Shown here piece after piece: positions 48,814 through 55,542 of a stretch of 64,000 nucleotides of DNA (the stretch's first letter is position 1; each line of letters starts with the position of its first letter). Source of the DNA: Burkholderia seminalis DSM 23518 (GTDB lineage Bacteria; Pseudomonadota; Gammaproteobacteria; Burkholderiales; Burkholderiaceae); NCBI RefSeq assembly GCF_902832885.1, contig NZ_CADFDK010000003.1, positions 186,001-250,000 of the forward strand, in the 5' to 3' direction. Position numbers and translations under genes: made by a program. The notes under the pieces were generated by a model. That model was given only the letters and a program-made list of their open reading frames with translations. It had not been told where the DNA came from and did not search any database.

Positions 48814-49033
48814 CGAGGTTTCCGGAACAGGGTTGAACAGAACAACCAGGCCGTCAAGGCGCCGAAATCATATCAAAACCCCTGCGCGGCGGTGGCGGCG
48901 TCGCGCGGCCGCTGTTGCCCGATGCAACGGGCAATCCGCATGGCCGCGGGCATCCCCGCCGTGGAACCCCGTGCGGCCGCAACCGGCAATCGGGCTCCTC
49001 CCGTGCAAGGCAAGGCCGCTCGCGGGCGGCGGC

Positions 49034-49255
49034 CTATTTCCGGCTTTTCAGGAAGGTCCGCCCTTCGGCCGTGATCGACGCGCCGGAGCGGCCGTGCACC
49101 GGATGACTGACGAAGCCGGCGCTGACGAGCTCCCGCGCGATCGACCAGCCGAGTGCCGGCGCATCGCGTCCGTAGCGGACATCGGCGAGGCGTTCCAGCG
49201 CCCAGATGGCGGAGGCGGACAGGTTGGGGGTGTTGGACATGTCGGTATCGCTCAT
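49034..49255 (-). CDS. Small winged-helix-like hypothetical protein
   Basis: This 73-residue protein contains LSASAIWALERLADVRYG, ELVSAGFVSHPVHGRSGASI and ITAEGRTFLKSRK. The helix-helix-helix-wing order and the ASITAEGRTFL end resemble small winged-helix proteins with a TxxG wing. MSDTDMSNT at 49255 is taken as the start for its GAGGAAG. It is 65 bp downstream of the HPr-like gene on the same strand and may be cotranscribed. No family name can be given with confidence. Confidence 0.6.
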   Translation of the reverse strand: MSDTDMSNTPNLSASAIWALERLADVRYGRDAPALGWSIARELVSAGFVSHPVHGRSGASITAEGRTFLKSRK

Positions 49256-49320
49256 CGCTTCCTCGGGGAGTGGAGATTCGGGGGGCGCGGCGCAATGCCG
49301 CGAGACGGGTGGCGCAAGCA

Positions 49321-49584
49321 TCAGCGCGCCTGGAGCAGCGGCAGCAGCGCGTGCAGCGCGGCTTCTTCATCGGGCCCGGTGGCCAGCACCTGGGCCGACG
49401 TGCCGCCGTGTACCTGCAGCGACGCGATGGCCGCGCTGTCCTTCGCGTTCCCGCTGAGCCCGTTCGCGATCAGCAGGATGTCGCTTTCGAAGCGGCGCGC
49501 TGCGTCGGCGGTTGCGTCGCGGGCGGCGGCACCGCGGTTGCGGTTCCACGCCGAGCCGATCTGAACGTACACAACGGTTGCCAC
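49321..49584 (-). CDS. HPr-like protein without the active-site His (Crh-like)
   Basis: This 87-residue protein aligns along its length with the PTS phosphocarrier HPr: AARRFESDI matches the start of HPr helix A/strand B, NGLSGNAK the loop with NGxxxxAK, and ATGPDEEAALHALLPLL the C-terminal helix. Counting from the shared Phe, the residue at HPr His15 is G18 and the one at Arg17 is A20, so it cannot carry PEP-derived phosphate. The position of regulatory Ser46 is D49. Start GTG 49584 has GGAGG about 12 bases upstream. It may be a regulatory HPr paralogue, like Bacillus Crh, or a decayed copy. Confidence 0.72.
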   Translation of the reverse strand: MATVVYVQIGSAWNRNRGAAARDATADAARRFESDILLIANGLSGNAKDSAAIASLQVHGGTSAQVLATGPDEEAALHALLPLLQAR

Positions 49585-49748
49585 GATGCTGGAAATCCTC
49601 CGGACGGGGGCGGGATCGATGTGCGGCGTGCACCGTCGGGCCGGGCTTTCGCGGTTTTCCGCGGGAGCGCGGCGCGCGATCCGGTGCGAACTTGCAGACA
49701 TCCTCAGTAAAGCTGCCTTCAAGTTCGCTGAATATCGTGAAGTCGAGG

Positions 49749-49789
49749 ATTATAATGCATCGGTCAGGATATGTGTATTGCATTATAAT
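49749..49789. promoter_or_regulatory. Pair of ATTATAAT boxes in inverted repeat
   Basis: ATTATAATGCA (49749-49759) and TGCATTATAAT (49779-49789) form a perfect 11-bp inverted repeat across 19 bp. The core ATTATAAT is itself palindromic, and the two cores are 33 bp apart, about three helical turns. Each contains TATAAT on both strands. They lie between the divergent HPr-like and yjdM genes and look like overlapping promoters, an operator pair, or both. Confidence 0.55.
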
Positions 49790-49917
49790 GTCGTGTGCGC
49801 CGATGGCGACCTGCGCGTCCCTGGCAGGCGTGTCCCGGTTGCATGACCGGCCGGGTGCGCAACCTGCCCGCCCGGCATTTTCCTGATCGATCCAACTCCT
49901 CCCGAATGGAAGCTGCA

Positions 49918-50256
49918 ATGAACGCCGCCCCCGCCTGCCCGCAATGCGCGATGGAAAACACTTACCCGGACGGCACGCTGACCGTCTGCGCCGACTGCGG
50001 CCATGAATGGTCGGCGGGTGCCGAAGTGGTCGACGAACCGGCGGGTGACGTCGTCAAGGATGCGAACGGCAACGTGCTGTCGGACGGCGATTCGGTCGTG
50101 CTGATCAAGGATTTGCGCGTGAAGGGCTCGTCGATCACGCTGAAGATGGGTACCAAGGTGAAGAGTATCAGGCTCGTCGGCGGCGATCACGAAGTCGATT
50201 GCAAGACCGACATGGGCGGCTTCATGCTGAAGGCCTGCTACCTGAAGAAGGCCTGA
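49918..50256 (+). CDS. yjdM: YjdM (PhnA-like) zinc-ribbon protein
   Basis: This 112-residue protein has an N-terminal zinc ribbon (CPQCAMENTY...CADCGHEW) and the conserved beta domain VVKDANGNVLSDGDSVVLIKDLRVKGSS, KMGTKVKSIRLVGGDHEVDCKTD and FMLKACYLKKA. It was once named PhnA, but the phosphonate link is not supported. The role is unknown. ATG 49918 follows GGAAG. A TATAAT at 49784-49789 is a candidate -10, though far upstream of the ATG. Confidence 0.92.
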   Translation: MNAAPACPQCAMENTYPDGTLTVCADCGHEWSAGAEVVDEPAGDVVKDANGNVLSDGDSVVLIKDLRVKGSSITLKMGTKVKSIRLVGGDHEVDCKTDMGGFMLKACYLKKA

Positions 50257-50297
50257 GCGCACGTCGCGCCCGGCCGTTTTCGCCTGATTGCCCGCCC

Positions 50298-51134
50298 ATG
50301 ATCGACGATCCAGCTTCCTACGACGCGTTCGTCAAATTCCTGGCGACGCCGCTGAACGACGGCCGGCCGTTCGTGCTGGAGACACGGCATGCGCTGTCGC
50401 TGCACTTCGATCATTTCGCGACGCAGAGCTTCATGTCGCTGCGCGATCCCGTGCGGCTCGAGCTCGGTTATACGCGCGTGATGATGGGTTTTCTGCTGCT
50501 GCAGCCCGAGCCTGCGCACATCTGCATGCTCGGGCTCGGCGGCGGCTCGCTCGCGAAATATTGCTACCGGCACCTCCCCGGTACGGCGATCGACGCGGTC
50601 GAGATCAATCCGGACGTGATCGCGCTGCGCGACATATTCAGGATTCCCGCCGATGATGCACGGTTCTCGGTGATATGCGCCGACGGCGCGGATCATGTGA
50701 ACCGGGCGGACGTCCGGACGGACGTGATCCTGCACGACGCGTTCGTCGCCGACGGCACGCCGGGCCGGTGTACCGGCCCGGCCTTCCTCGACGCGTGCCG
50801 CGCGCGCCTGGGCGACACCGGCGTGCTGGCGATCAACCTGATGGACGACGATCCGGCGCTGCCCCGGCATCTCGAGCACCTGCGAACGGTGTTCGGCGCG
50901 TCGTATACGCTGGTGCCGTGCGGCGACGACAACAACTTCGTCGCGTTCGCATGGAAGCACGACACCCGGCTGCCGTCGTTGCGGATCCTGCTCGAACGCG
51001 CGCTCGCGTGCGAGCAGGCCGGCACGCTGAAGCTGGCGGCCACGGCGAGGCGCATGAAGGCAGGGGAGAACGTCGATCCGCGGCGGCTGGCGCGGCGCGC
51101 GCAAGCGCGCGGGCGATGGGAAATCGGCGCATGA
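50298..51134 (+). CDS. Spermidine-synthase-like SAM-binding protein
   Basis: This 278-residue Rossmann protein is related to polyamine aminopropyltransferases. It has ICMLGLGGGSLAKYCYRHLPG (glycine-rich loop), AIDAVEINPDVIALRDIF (acidic ribose-binding residue) and VILHDAFVADGTPGRCTGPAFL, which takes the place of the catalytic D(S/A)xDP motif. The second Asp of the classic DxxD site is not obvious, so it may be a methyltransferase-like relative rather than a true spermidine synthase. ATG 50298 is 41 bp after yjdM, so cotranscription is possible. Confidence 0.8.
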   Translation: MIDDPASYDAFVKFLATPLNDGRPFVLETRHALSLHFDHFATQSFMSLRDPVRLELGYTRVMMGFLLLQPEPAHICMLGLGGGSLAKYCYRHLPGTAIDAVEINPDVIALRDIFRIPADDARFSVICADGADHVNRADVRTDVILHDAFVADGTPGRCTGPAFLDACRARLGDTGVLAINLMDDDPALPRHLEHLRTVFGASYTLVPCGDDNNFVAFAWKHDTRLPSLRILLERALACEQAGTLKLAATARRMKAGENVDPRRLARRAQARGRWEIGA

Positions 51135-51178
51135 CCGGCGTGTGACCGCCGTCGCGGGCGCGGCCGGTGTGGCCGCGT

Positions 51179-51364
51179 TTACTTCACGCGCTTGCCGAGC
51201 GCGCTCTTGGTCTTGTACGTGACGCCGTGCCGGTCGAGATAGTCGCGGATCAGTTGCCGGACGACTTGCGACGGCGTGAGATCCTGCTCCGCGCAGAGCA
51301 TTTCGAAGGCTTCCTTCTTCGCGGGGTCGATCAGGACGGTCAGGCGGGCGGTTTTCGTTTCCAT
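51179..51364 (-). CDS. Ribbon-helix-helix (CopG-type) DNA-binding protein
   Basis: This 61-residue protein reads TARLTVLIDPAKKEAF (beta strand and turn), MLCAEQDLTPSQVVRQLI (helices) and RDYLDRHGVTY, the arrangement of small ribbon-helix-helix repressors. It is basic at the C-terminus. No toxin gene is next to it, so an antitoxin role is doubtful. METKTARL at 51364 is the clear start. An ATTATAAT box 33-40 bp before its ATG resembles those near yjdM, which could be its operator. Confidence 0.8.
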   Translation of the reverse strand: METKTARLTVLIDPAKKEAFEMLCAEQDLTPSQVVRQLIRDYLDRHGVTYKTKSALGKRVK

Positions 51365-51396
51365 GACGGGTCGAGCGTGGTCGGTATGTTAATCAA

Positions 51397-51404
51397 ATTA
51401 TAAT
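51397..51404. promoter_or_regulatory. ATTATAAT box upstream of the RHH gene
   Basis: The same palindromic octamer found twice before yjdM occurs 33 bp upstream of the RHH start, within TTAATCAAATTATAATCGA. It includes TATAAT on the minus strand and may be the -10, an operator, or both. Confidence 0.4.
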
Positions 51405-51450
51405 CGATCCGACTTCGGTGCCGCCGCCGGAACGAGGGCCTCGGGGCCGA

Positions 51451-52209
51451 TCAGCGGCTGCCGCGGAGCAGCGCGAGCAGATCGTCGATCACGGGAACGA
51501 TCGCGAGCATTACGAGCACCGCGGCGAGCGGCACCGTCGATACGTAGCCGACATGCTTGAAGCCGATCGCGCCGGCCAGCCCGCCGACGAAGAACGACGT
51601 GAGCATCATCGCGTGAATCCTCAGTTTCGAACGGTTGGCGATCACCGCATGCGCGTCGACGTCGATGGCCGACCGGTTCCAGTAGAACAGCTTCCCGAGC
51701 TCGATGCCGAGATCGGTCACGATGCCCGTCATGTGCGTCGTGCGGATCTCCGCGCCCGAGAGCTTCGTGATCGTCGCGTTCTGCAGCCCCATGATGAAGC
51801 ACAGCAACGTCACGGTCACGGGCACGAAGAAGGTTTCCCACAGCGCGAGGTGGCTGCCGAGCAGCCCGAACAGGAGCAGCAACGCGGCCTCGACCAGCAG
51901 CGGCAGCACGAACTGGCTATGCAGCCCGCGGCGGCGCCCCCAGTTGACGAGGATCGCCGAGCAACTGGCGCCGAACAGGAACGACCCCAGCGAACTGATG
52001 CCGGCCAGGGCCAGCCGGACGTCGCCGAGCGCCGTCTGGTCGGCGATCGCGGACACGATGCCGCTCATGTGCGACGTGTACTGCTTGACCGCGAGAAAGC
52101 CGCCGGCATTGGCCGCGCCGGCGACGAAGGCCAGCGAAAACCCGAGCTGACGGTTCGCGGTCGCGCTGCGGTGTTTTCCGGTCAGGTTTCGAAAGTACTG
52201 CGCTGGCAT
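51451..52209 (-). CDS. YoaK family (DUF1275) integral membrane protein
   Basis: This 252-residue membrane protein has six or so helices: SLAFVAGAANAGGFLAVKQYTSHMSGI, the DUF1275 signature; VLPLLVEAALLLLFGLLG; TVTLLCFIMGLQNATITKLSGAEIRTTHMTG, the second signature; and a terminal pair. The function of the family is not established. MPAQYFRNLTG at 52209 is used as start, though no ribosome-binding site is evident and an upstream start is possible. It is followed by the RHH gene on the same strand. A cluster of palindromes lies about 100 bp upstream. Confidence 0.88.
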   Translation of the reverse strand: MPAQYFRNLTGKHRSATANRQLGFSLAFVAGAANAGGFLAVKQYTSHMSGIVSAIADQTALGDVRLALAGISSLGSFLFGASCSAILVNWGRRRGLHSQFVLPLLVEAALLLLFGLLGSHLALWETFFVPVTVTLLCFIMGLQNATITKLSGAEIRTTHMTGIVTDLGIELGKLFYWNRSAIDVDAHAVIANRSKLRIHAMMLTSFFVGGLAGAIGFKHVGYVSTVPLAAVLVMLAIVPVIDDLLALLRGSR

Positions 52210-52311
52210 AAGGGTTTCGCTCAATCGCCGCGGATCGCGGGCACGGACGGGAAAGCCGGCGCCGGGCGGCAGGGTGGGCACGCTGCCTGCGCCGGAGACC
52301 GGGTCTGTCGA

Positions 52312-52344
52312 ATCATGTGATGAACATGATAATGTCATTATCAT
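52312..52344. promoter_or_regulatory. Two overlapping palindromes between yoaK-like and the divergent membrane-protein genes
   Basis: ATCATGT (52312-52318) and ACATGAT (52324-52330) form an inverted repeat across 5 bp. A perfect 9-1-9 palindrome, ATGATAATG-T-CATTATCAT (52326-52344), overlaps it. The second resembles a Fur-type box with 3 rather than 1 bp at the centre. It stands in AT-rich DNA between divergent genes and is a strong operator candidate. Confidence 0.55.
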
Positions 52345-52348
52345 ACTC

Positions 52349-52377
52349 TGTTAGCCGGATGGGGCTTTCAGTACAAT
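52349..52377 (+). promoter_or_regulatory. Possible promoter of the 52451 gene pair
   Basis: TGTTAG (52349-52354) and TACAAT (52372-52377) are spaced 17 bp apart, just right of the palindromes. The -10 is good and the -35 weak, as expected if an activator or repressor acts at the adjoining palindromes. Confidence 0.35.
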
Positions 52378-52450
52378 ATGCCCGGTACGACCGGCCTGTG
52401 GCTTCGCTGCCGCGCGGCCCGCGTTTGCGATTCCTTCGACCCACCGCTTC

Positions 52451-52801
52451 ATGACCCCGATCAAGTTCATCCTTCGCTACACGGCGATCCCGTTCACGGC
52501 CATCGTGGCCGTGGTGCTCTGGACTGTCATACCATCGTCGAAAGAGATCGATGCGAGACAATATGCGGCGCTGTCGCGCGCCTACGCGAGTTTCCCGCTG
52601 CCGTTCCGGCGCGAGATCTCGGAAGCCATGGATCACGGCCGGCTCAACGACCGGCGCTACCAGGCGCTCGTGCGCGATTCGCTGGGCAACGGCGTCGCGC
52701 TGGACTGGCCCGCGTCAGGCGTCGGCGGCATCGCCGACGAACGGAATAAACTGGCCGAACTGATTCAGGCCGATTCGGATCTTCAAAGGCAACAGCAATG
52801 A
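52451..52801 (+). CDS. Small membrane-anchored hypothetical protein
   Basis: This 116-residue protein has one N-terminal membrane helix (IPFTAIVAVVLWTVI, about 12-27) and a soluble part with FPLPFRREISEAMDHGRLNDRRYQAL, an acidic helix-rich region. Its stop overlaps the start of the DUF2909 gene by 4 bases. I do not recognise the family. The pair probably acts together at the inner membrane. Confidence 0.6.
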   Translation: MTPIKFILRYTAIPFTAIVAVVLWTVIPSSKEIDARQYAALSRAYASFPLPFRREISEAMDHGRLNDRRYQALVRDSLGNGVALDWPASGVGGIADERNKLAELIQADSDLQRQQQ

Positions 52802-53010
52802 AAACCCTGCTGGTTTCTGTGGCATTCGCGATGATCATCGCGAGCTTGATCTTCGCGCTGTATTTCATGAATCACGATCGCGGCAAATCCAAGCGGATGG
52901 CGTGGTCGCTCGCGGCCCGCGTCGGGCTGTCGGTCACGCTGTTTCTGTCGCTGCTGATCGCGTACAAGCTCGGCTGGATCGAGCCGACCGGATTGCCGAT
53001 CGGACGTTGA
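52798..53010 (+). CDS. DUF2909-type twin transmembrane protein
   Basis: This 70-residue protein has two hydrophobic helices (LLVSVAFAMIIASLIFALYFM and VGLSVTLFLSLLIAYKLGWI) around a short basic loop (HDRGKSKRM). This matches the small twin-helix proteins of DUF2909, often encoded beside cytochrome oxidase genes; there are none here. ATG overlaps the previous stop (ATGA). Confidence 0.75.
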   Translation: MKTLLVSVAFAMIIASLIFALYFMNHDRGKSKRMAWSLAARVGLSVTLFLSLLIAYKLGWIEPTGLPIGR

Positions 53011-53078
53011 GCGGGGCGCCTCGCGGCATGCGGGGCATTCTCGTAAATGCGAGTTTGGTTATCTAATCGCGGTGTTGT

Positions 53079-53094
53079 GATAAGAAAACTTATC
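53079..53094. terminator. Small AT-rich hairpin
   Basis: GATAAG (53079-53084), AAAA, CTTATC (53089-53094) is a perfect 6-bp stem with a 4-base loop, between the DUF2909 gene and the 3' end of the AraC-type gene. It could end transcription or be an operator relic. Confidence 0.35.
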
Positions 53095-53195
53095 CTGACG
53101 TCGTTGATGTAAATGAATCCCGTTGGCGGAAGTGCCGCTTCGGCTGTGCCGCCGAGGCCATTCGCGGGCGCCAACAGACGCAGAGGCGACCGGCG

Positions 53196-54122
53196 CTAGC
53201 GGCCCGACCCGTCGGCCAGGCCATGCCGATACGCGCGCGGCGAACAACCCACGATGCGCTTGAATGCGTGTCCGAACGCGCTGTCCGAGTCATAGCCGAG
53301 CCGCTGCGCGATCGCCGATATCGAGACGTTCGAACGTCGCAGCTCCCGCATCGCAAGTTGTATCCGCCAGCGCAGCACGTATTCGAGCGGCCCGAATCCC
53401 AGCCGTCGCTTGAAGTGCAGCGCGAACGTCGAGCGCGACACGTGGCAGCAGGCCGCGAGTGCGTCGACGCTCCAGCGTCGCGCCGGCTCTGCGTGAATGG
53501 CGGCCAGCGCCGCGCTCACCCGCGAATCCGCGAACCCCGCAAGCCACCCGACATCGCCGTTCGCACCGTCGTCCACATAGCGCCGCAGGATCTGCACCAG
53601 CATCATGTGTCCGAGATGCCGGACCATCAGCGACCCGCCTGGCGACGACGCACCGAATTCCTGCGCGAGTTGCTGCAGCGCCCAGCGCAGCACCGCCGCC
53701 TGTTCGGAGCCGCCGTTCACGACGACGACGGGCGGCAGGCTGCCGAGCAGCAGCGGCATGCCTTCTTCGTACACGAAGCGGCCACCGATCAGAAAGCAAT
53801 CCGCCGGCTCGCCAAAGTGCGCGATACCGCGTTCGACGTTCCGATAGACGTCGGCGGCCGGCACCGGGGCGAGCGCGGGATCGCTCGCCAGCGAAAACGC
53901 GCGCGGCGAAGCGAGCAGGAAACAATCCCCCGGGCGCAGCCGGACAGGCGGCCCCGCTCCGTCGACGGTCAGCCAGCAGCTTCCTTCGACCACCGCGTTG
54001 AACTTGACCCCGTCGGGCGGCGGAATCGCGACTGCCCACGCACCGCCGGCGCGCAGACCGGTGAAAAACGAATCGCGCGTTTCCAGCAGCGACAGCACTT
54101 CCGACAGCGGATCCATGCGCAA
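53196..54122 (-). CDS. AraC-family transcriptional regulator
   Basis: This 308-residue regulator has an N-terminal cupin-type domain (FNAVVEGSCWLTVDGAGPPVRLRPGDCFLLASPRAF). Two C-terminal helix-turn-helix motifs follow, WSVDALAACCHVSRSTFALHFKRRLG and ISAIAQRLGYDSDSAFGHAFKRIVGCSPRAYR. ATG at 54122 or 54116. It is divergent from the SDR gene with 133 bp between and is probably its regulator, since this pairing is frequent. The effector is not evident. Confidence 0.9.
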   Translation of the reverse strand: MRMDPLSEVLSLLETRDSFFTGLRAGGAWAVAIPPPDGVKFNAVVEGSCWLTVDGAGPPVRLRPGDCFLLASPRAFSLASDPALAPVPAADVYRNVERGIAHFGEPADCFLIGGRFVYEEGMPLLLGSLPPVVVVNGGSEQAAVLRWALQQLAQEFGASSPGGSLMVRHLGHMMLVQILRRYVDDGANGDVGWLAGFADSRVSAALAAIHAEPARRWSVDALAACCHVSRSTFALHFKRRLGFGPLEYVLRWRIQLAMRELRRSNVSISAIAQRLGYDSDSAFGHAFKRIVGCSPRAYRHGLADGSGR

Positions 54123-54255
54123 CTCCCGGACGATCTCGACGAAAAACCGGATTCTATTGCATTCACAGTCCGGGTGCGTGCCCCGAGAATGGGCTCGTGC
54201 GGTGACGTGACCGGCGGGCGGCCGCGTGCCGTGCGTATCATTCCTGGAGCCTTCA
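54123..54255. promoter_or_regulatory. Divergent promoter region, AraC regulator/SDR
   Basis: 133 bp between divergent starts. It holds an AT-rich core at 54148-54170 (TTCTATTGCATTCACAG) and CTGGAG before the SDR start. The AraC protein probably binds here. No clear repeat was found. Confidence 0.4.
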
Positions 54256-55221
54256 ATGACGAGCAGGCAACACCCCCTTCATTCCGGATTCGGCGCCGCG
54301 TCGACGGCGAGCGATGTATTGGCCGGTCTCGACCTTCGAGGCAAAACCGCCATCGTCACAGGCGGCCATTCGGGTCTCGGCCTCGAGACCACGCGCGCAC
54401 TGGCGCAGGCCGGCGCGCACGTCATCGTCGGCGCGCGGAGCGCCGATGCCGCGCGCGACGCGACGCGCGGGATGGCCGGCGTCGAGAGCGCGGCACTCGA
54501 CCTCGCCGATCTCGCGAGCGTCGCCGCATTCGCCGCGCGGTTCGTCGACGCGCGGCGCGACGTGCATATCGTCATCAACAGCGCGGGCGTGATGGCGTGC
54601 CCCGAGACGCGCGTCGGCGACGCCTGGGAAGCGCAGATCGCCGTCAATCATCTCGGCCACTATGCGCTGGTCAACCGGCTGTGGCCCGCGCTCGCGCATG
54701 GGCACGGCGCCCGCGTGGTCGCGGTGTCGTCGCTCGGGCACCGGCTTTCGCCGATTCGCTGGGATGACGTTCAGTTTGCGCACGGCTACGACAAATGGCT
54801 CGCGTACGCGCAGTCGAAGACCGCCAATGCGCTGTTCGCGGTGCAACTCGACGCGCTCGGCGCCCGGTTTGGCGTCCGCGCGTACTCGTTGCATCCGGGC
54901 AAGATCGCGACGCCGCTGCAACGTCATCTCACCCGCGAGGAGATGATGGCGCAGGGCTGGGTGGACGAGCACGGCGTGCCGATCGACCCGACTTTCAAGA
55001 CGCCGGCGCAGGGCGCGGCGACGCAGGTGTGGGCCGCAACGTCGCCGCGCCTCGCCGAAATCGGCGGCGTTTACTGCGAGGATTGCGACATCGCGGTGGT
55101 GACGCGCGGCAACGAGGAGTCGGGCGTGCGACCGCACGCGATCGATCGGGAGGATGCTGAACGTCTGTGGGCGTGGTCCGCTGCGTTGACGGGTGTCGAC
55201 GCCTTCGCGCCACGCCGCTGA
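54256..55221 (+). CDS. Short-chain dehydrogenase (retinol dehydrogenase-like oxidoreductase)
   Basis: This 321-residue SDR has an N-terminal 35-residue lead, then LRGKTAIVTGGHSGLGLETTRAL (cofactor loop), VHIVINSAGVMACPE (NNAG-type), VVAVSSLGHRLS (catalytic Ser) and WLAYAQSKTANALFA (Y-x3-K). The long C-terminal region (IATPLQRHLTREEM, GVYCEDCDIAVV) matches the light-dependent protochlorophyllide reductase/retinol dehydrogenase group. The start MTSRQHPLH at 54256 follows GGAG. Substrate unknown; the adjacent AraC gene is likely to regulate it. Confidence 0.88.
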   Translation: MTSRQHPLHSGFGAASTASDVLAGLDLRGKTAIVTGGHSGLGLETTRALAQAGAHVIVGARSADAARDATRGMAGVESAALDLADLASVAAFAARFVDARRDVHIVINSAGVMACPETRVGDAWEAQIAVNHLGHYALVNRLWPALAHGHGARVVAVSSLGHRLSPIRWDDVQFAHGYDKWLAYAQSKTANALFAVQLDALGARFGVRAYSLHPGKIATPLQRHLTREEMMAQGWVDEHGVPIDPTFKTPAQGAATQVWAATSPRLAEIGGVYCEDCDIAVVTRGNEESGVRPHAIDREDAERLWAWSAALTGVDAFAPRR

Positions 55222-55450
55222 CGCCGGAGCGAACGCCGGGAACCGCTCGGGCCCGGGCCGGGATGGCGAGTCGGCGCACGGGTTCTGCCGGAACGGCGCG
55301 GCGGACTGAGCGTTGTCTCTGCGCGCCGCGAGCGGATGGTTTCGTGCGCGGGCATCATCGTGACCGTGCGTCGCCGGCCCATCCGGCGCCGACACGGCAG
55401 CCATGCGCGACCATTCCCGGCGCACGCATAACAAAAGCTGAAATCGGCTT
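55222..55450. other. Non-coding gap before the flavoprotein gene
   Basis: About 230 bp with no gene. The last part contains AAAAGC (55433-55438), which pairs with GCTTTT (55447-55452) across 8 bp and overlaps the -35 that follows, so it may be an operator. Confidence 0.4.
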
Positions 55451-55479
55451 TTCACGTGCGCGGGACGCGTCCCTATACT
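55451..55479 (+). promoter_or_regulatory. Promoter of the acyl-CoA dehydrogenase-like gene
   Basis: TTCACG (55451-55456) and TATACT (55474-55479) are spaced by exactly 17 bp, a good sigma-70 promoter, about 63 bp before the ATG. The inverted repeat AAAAGC/GCTTTT (55433-55452) overlaps the -35 and may bind a regulator. Confidence 0.55.
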
Positions 55480-55542
55480 TTGCGATGCCGCGATCGCACT
55501 TCGCCGCGACGCACCCGATCACCTCCCACAAGGATTTACCCG

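Noticed and set aside
51179-51364. RHH protein as antitoxin of a toxin-antitoxin pair
   Set aside because: The adjoining genes encode a spermidine-synthase-like protein and a YoaK membrane protein, neither a toxin; no small toxin frame overlaps.
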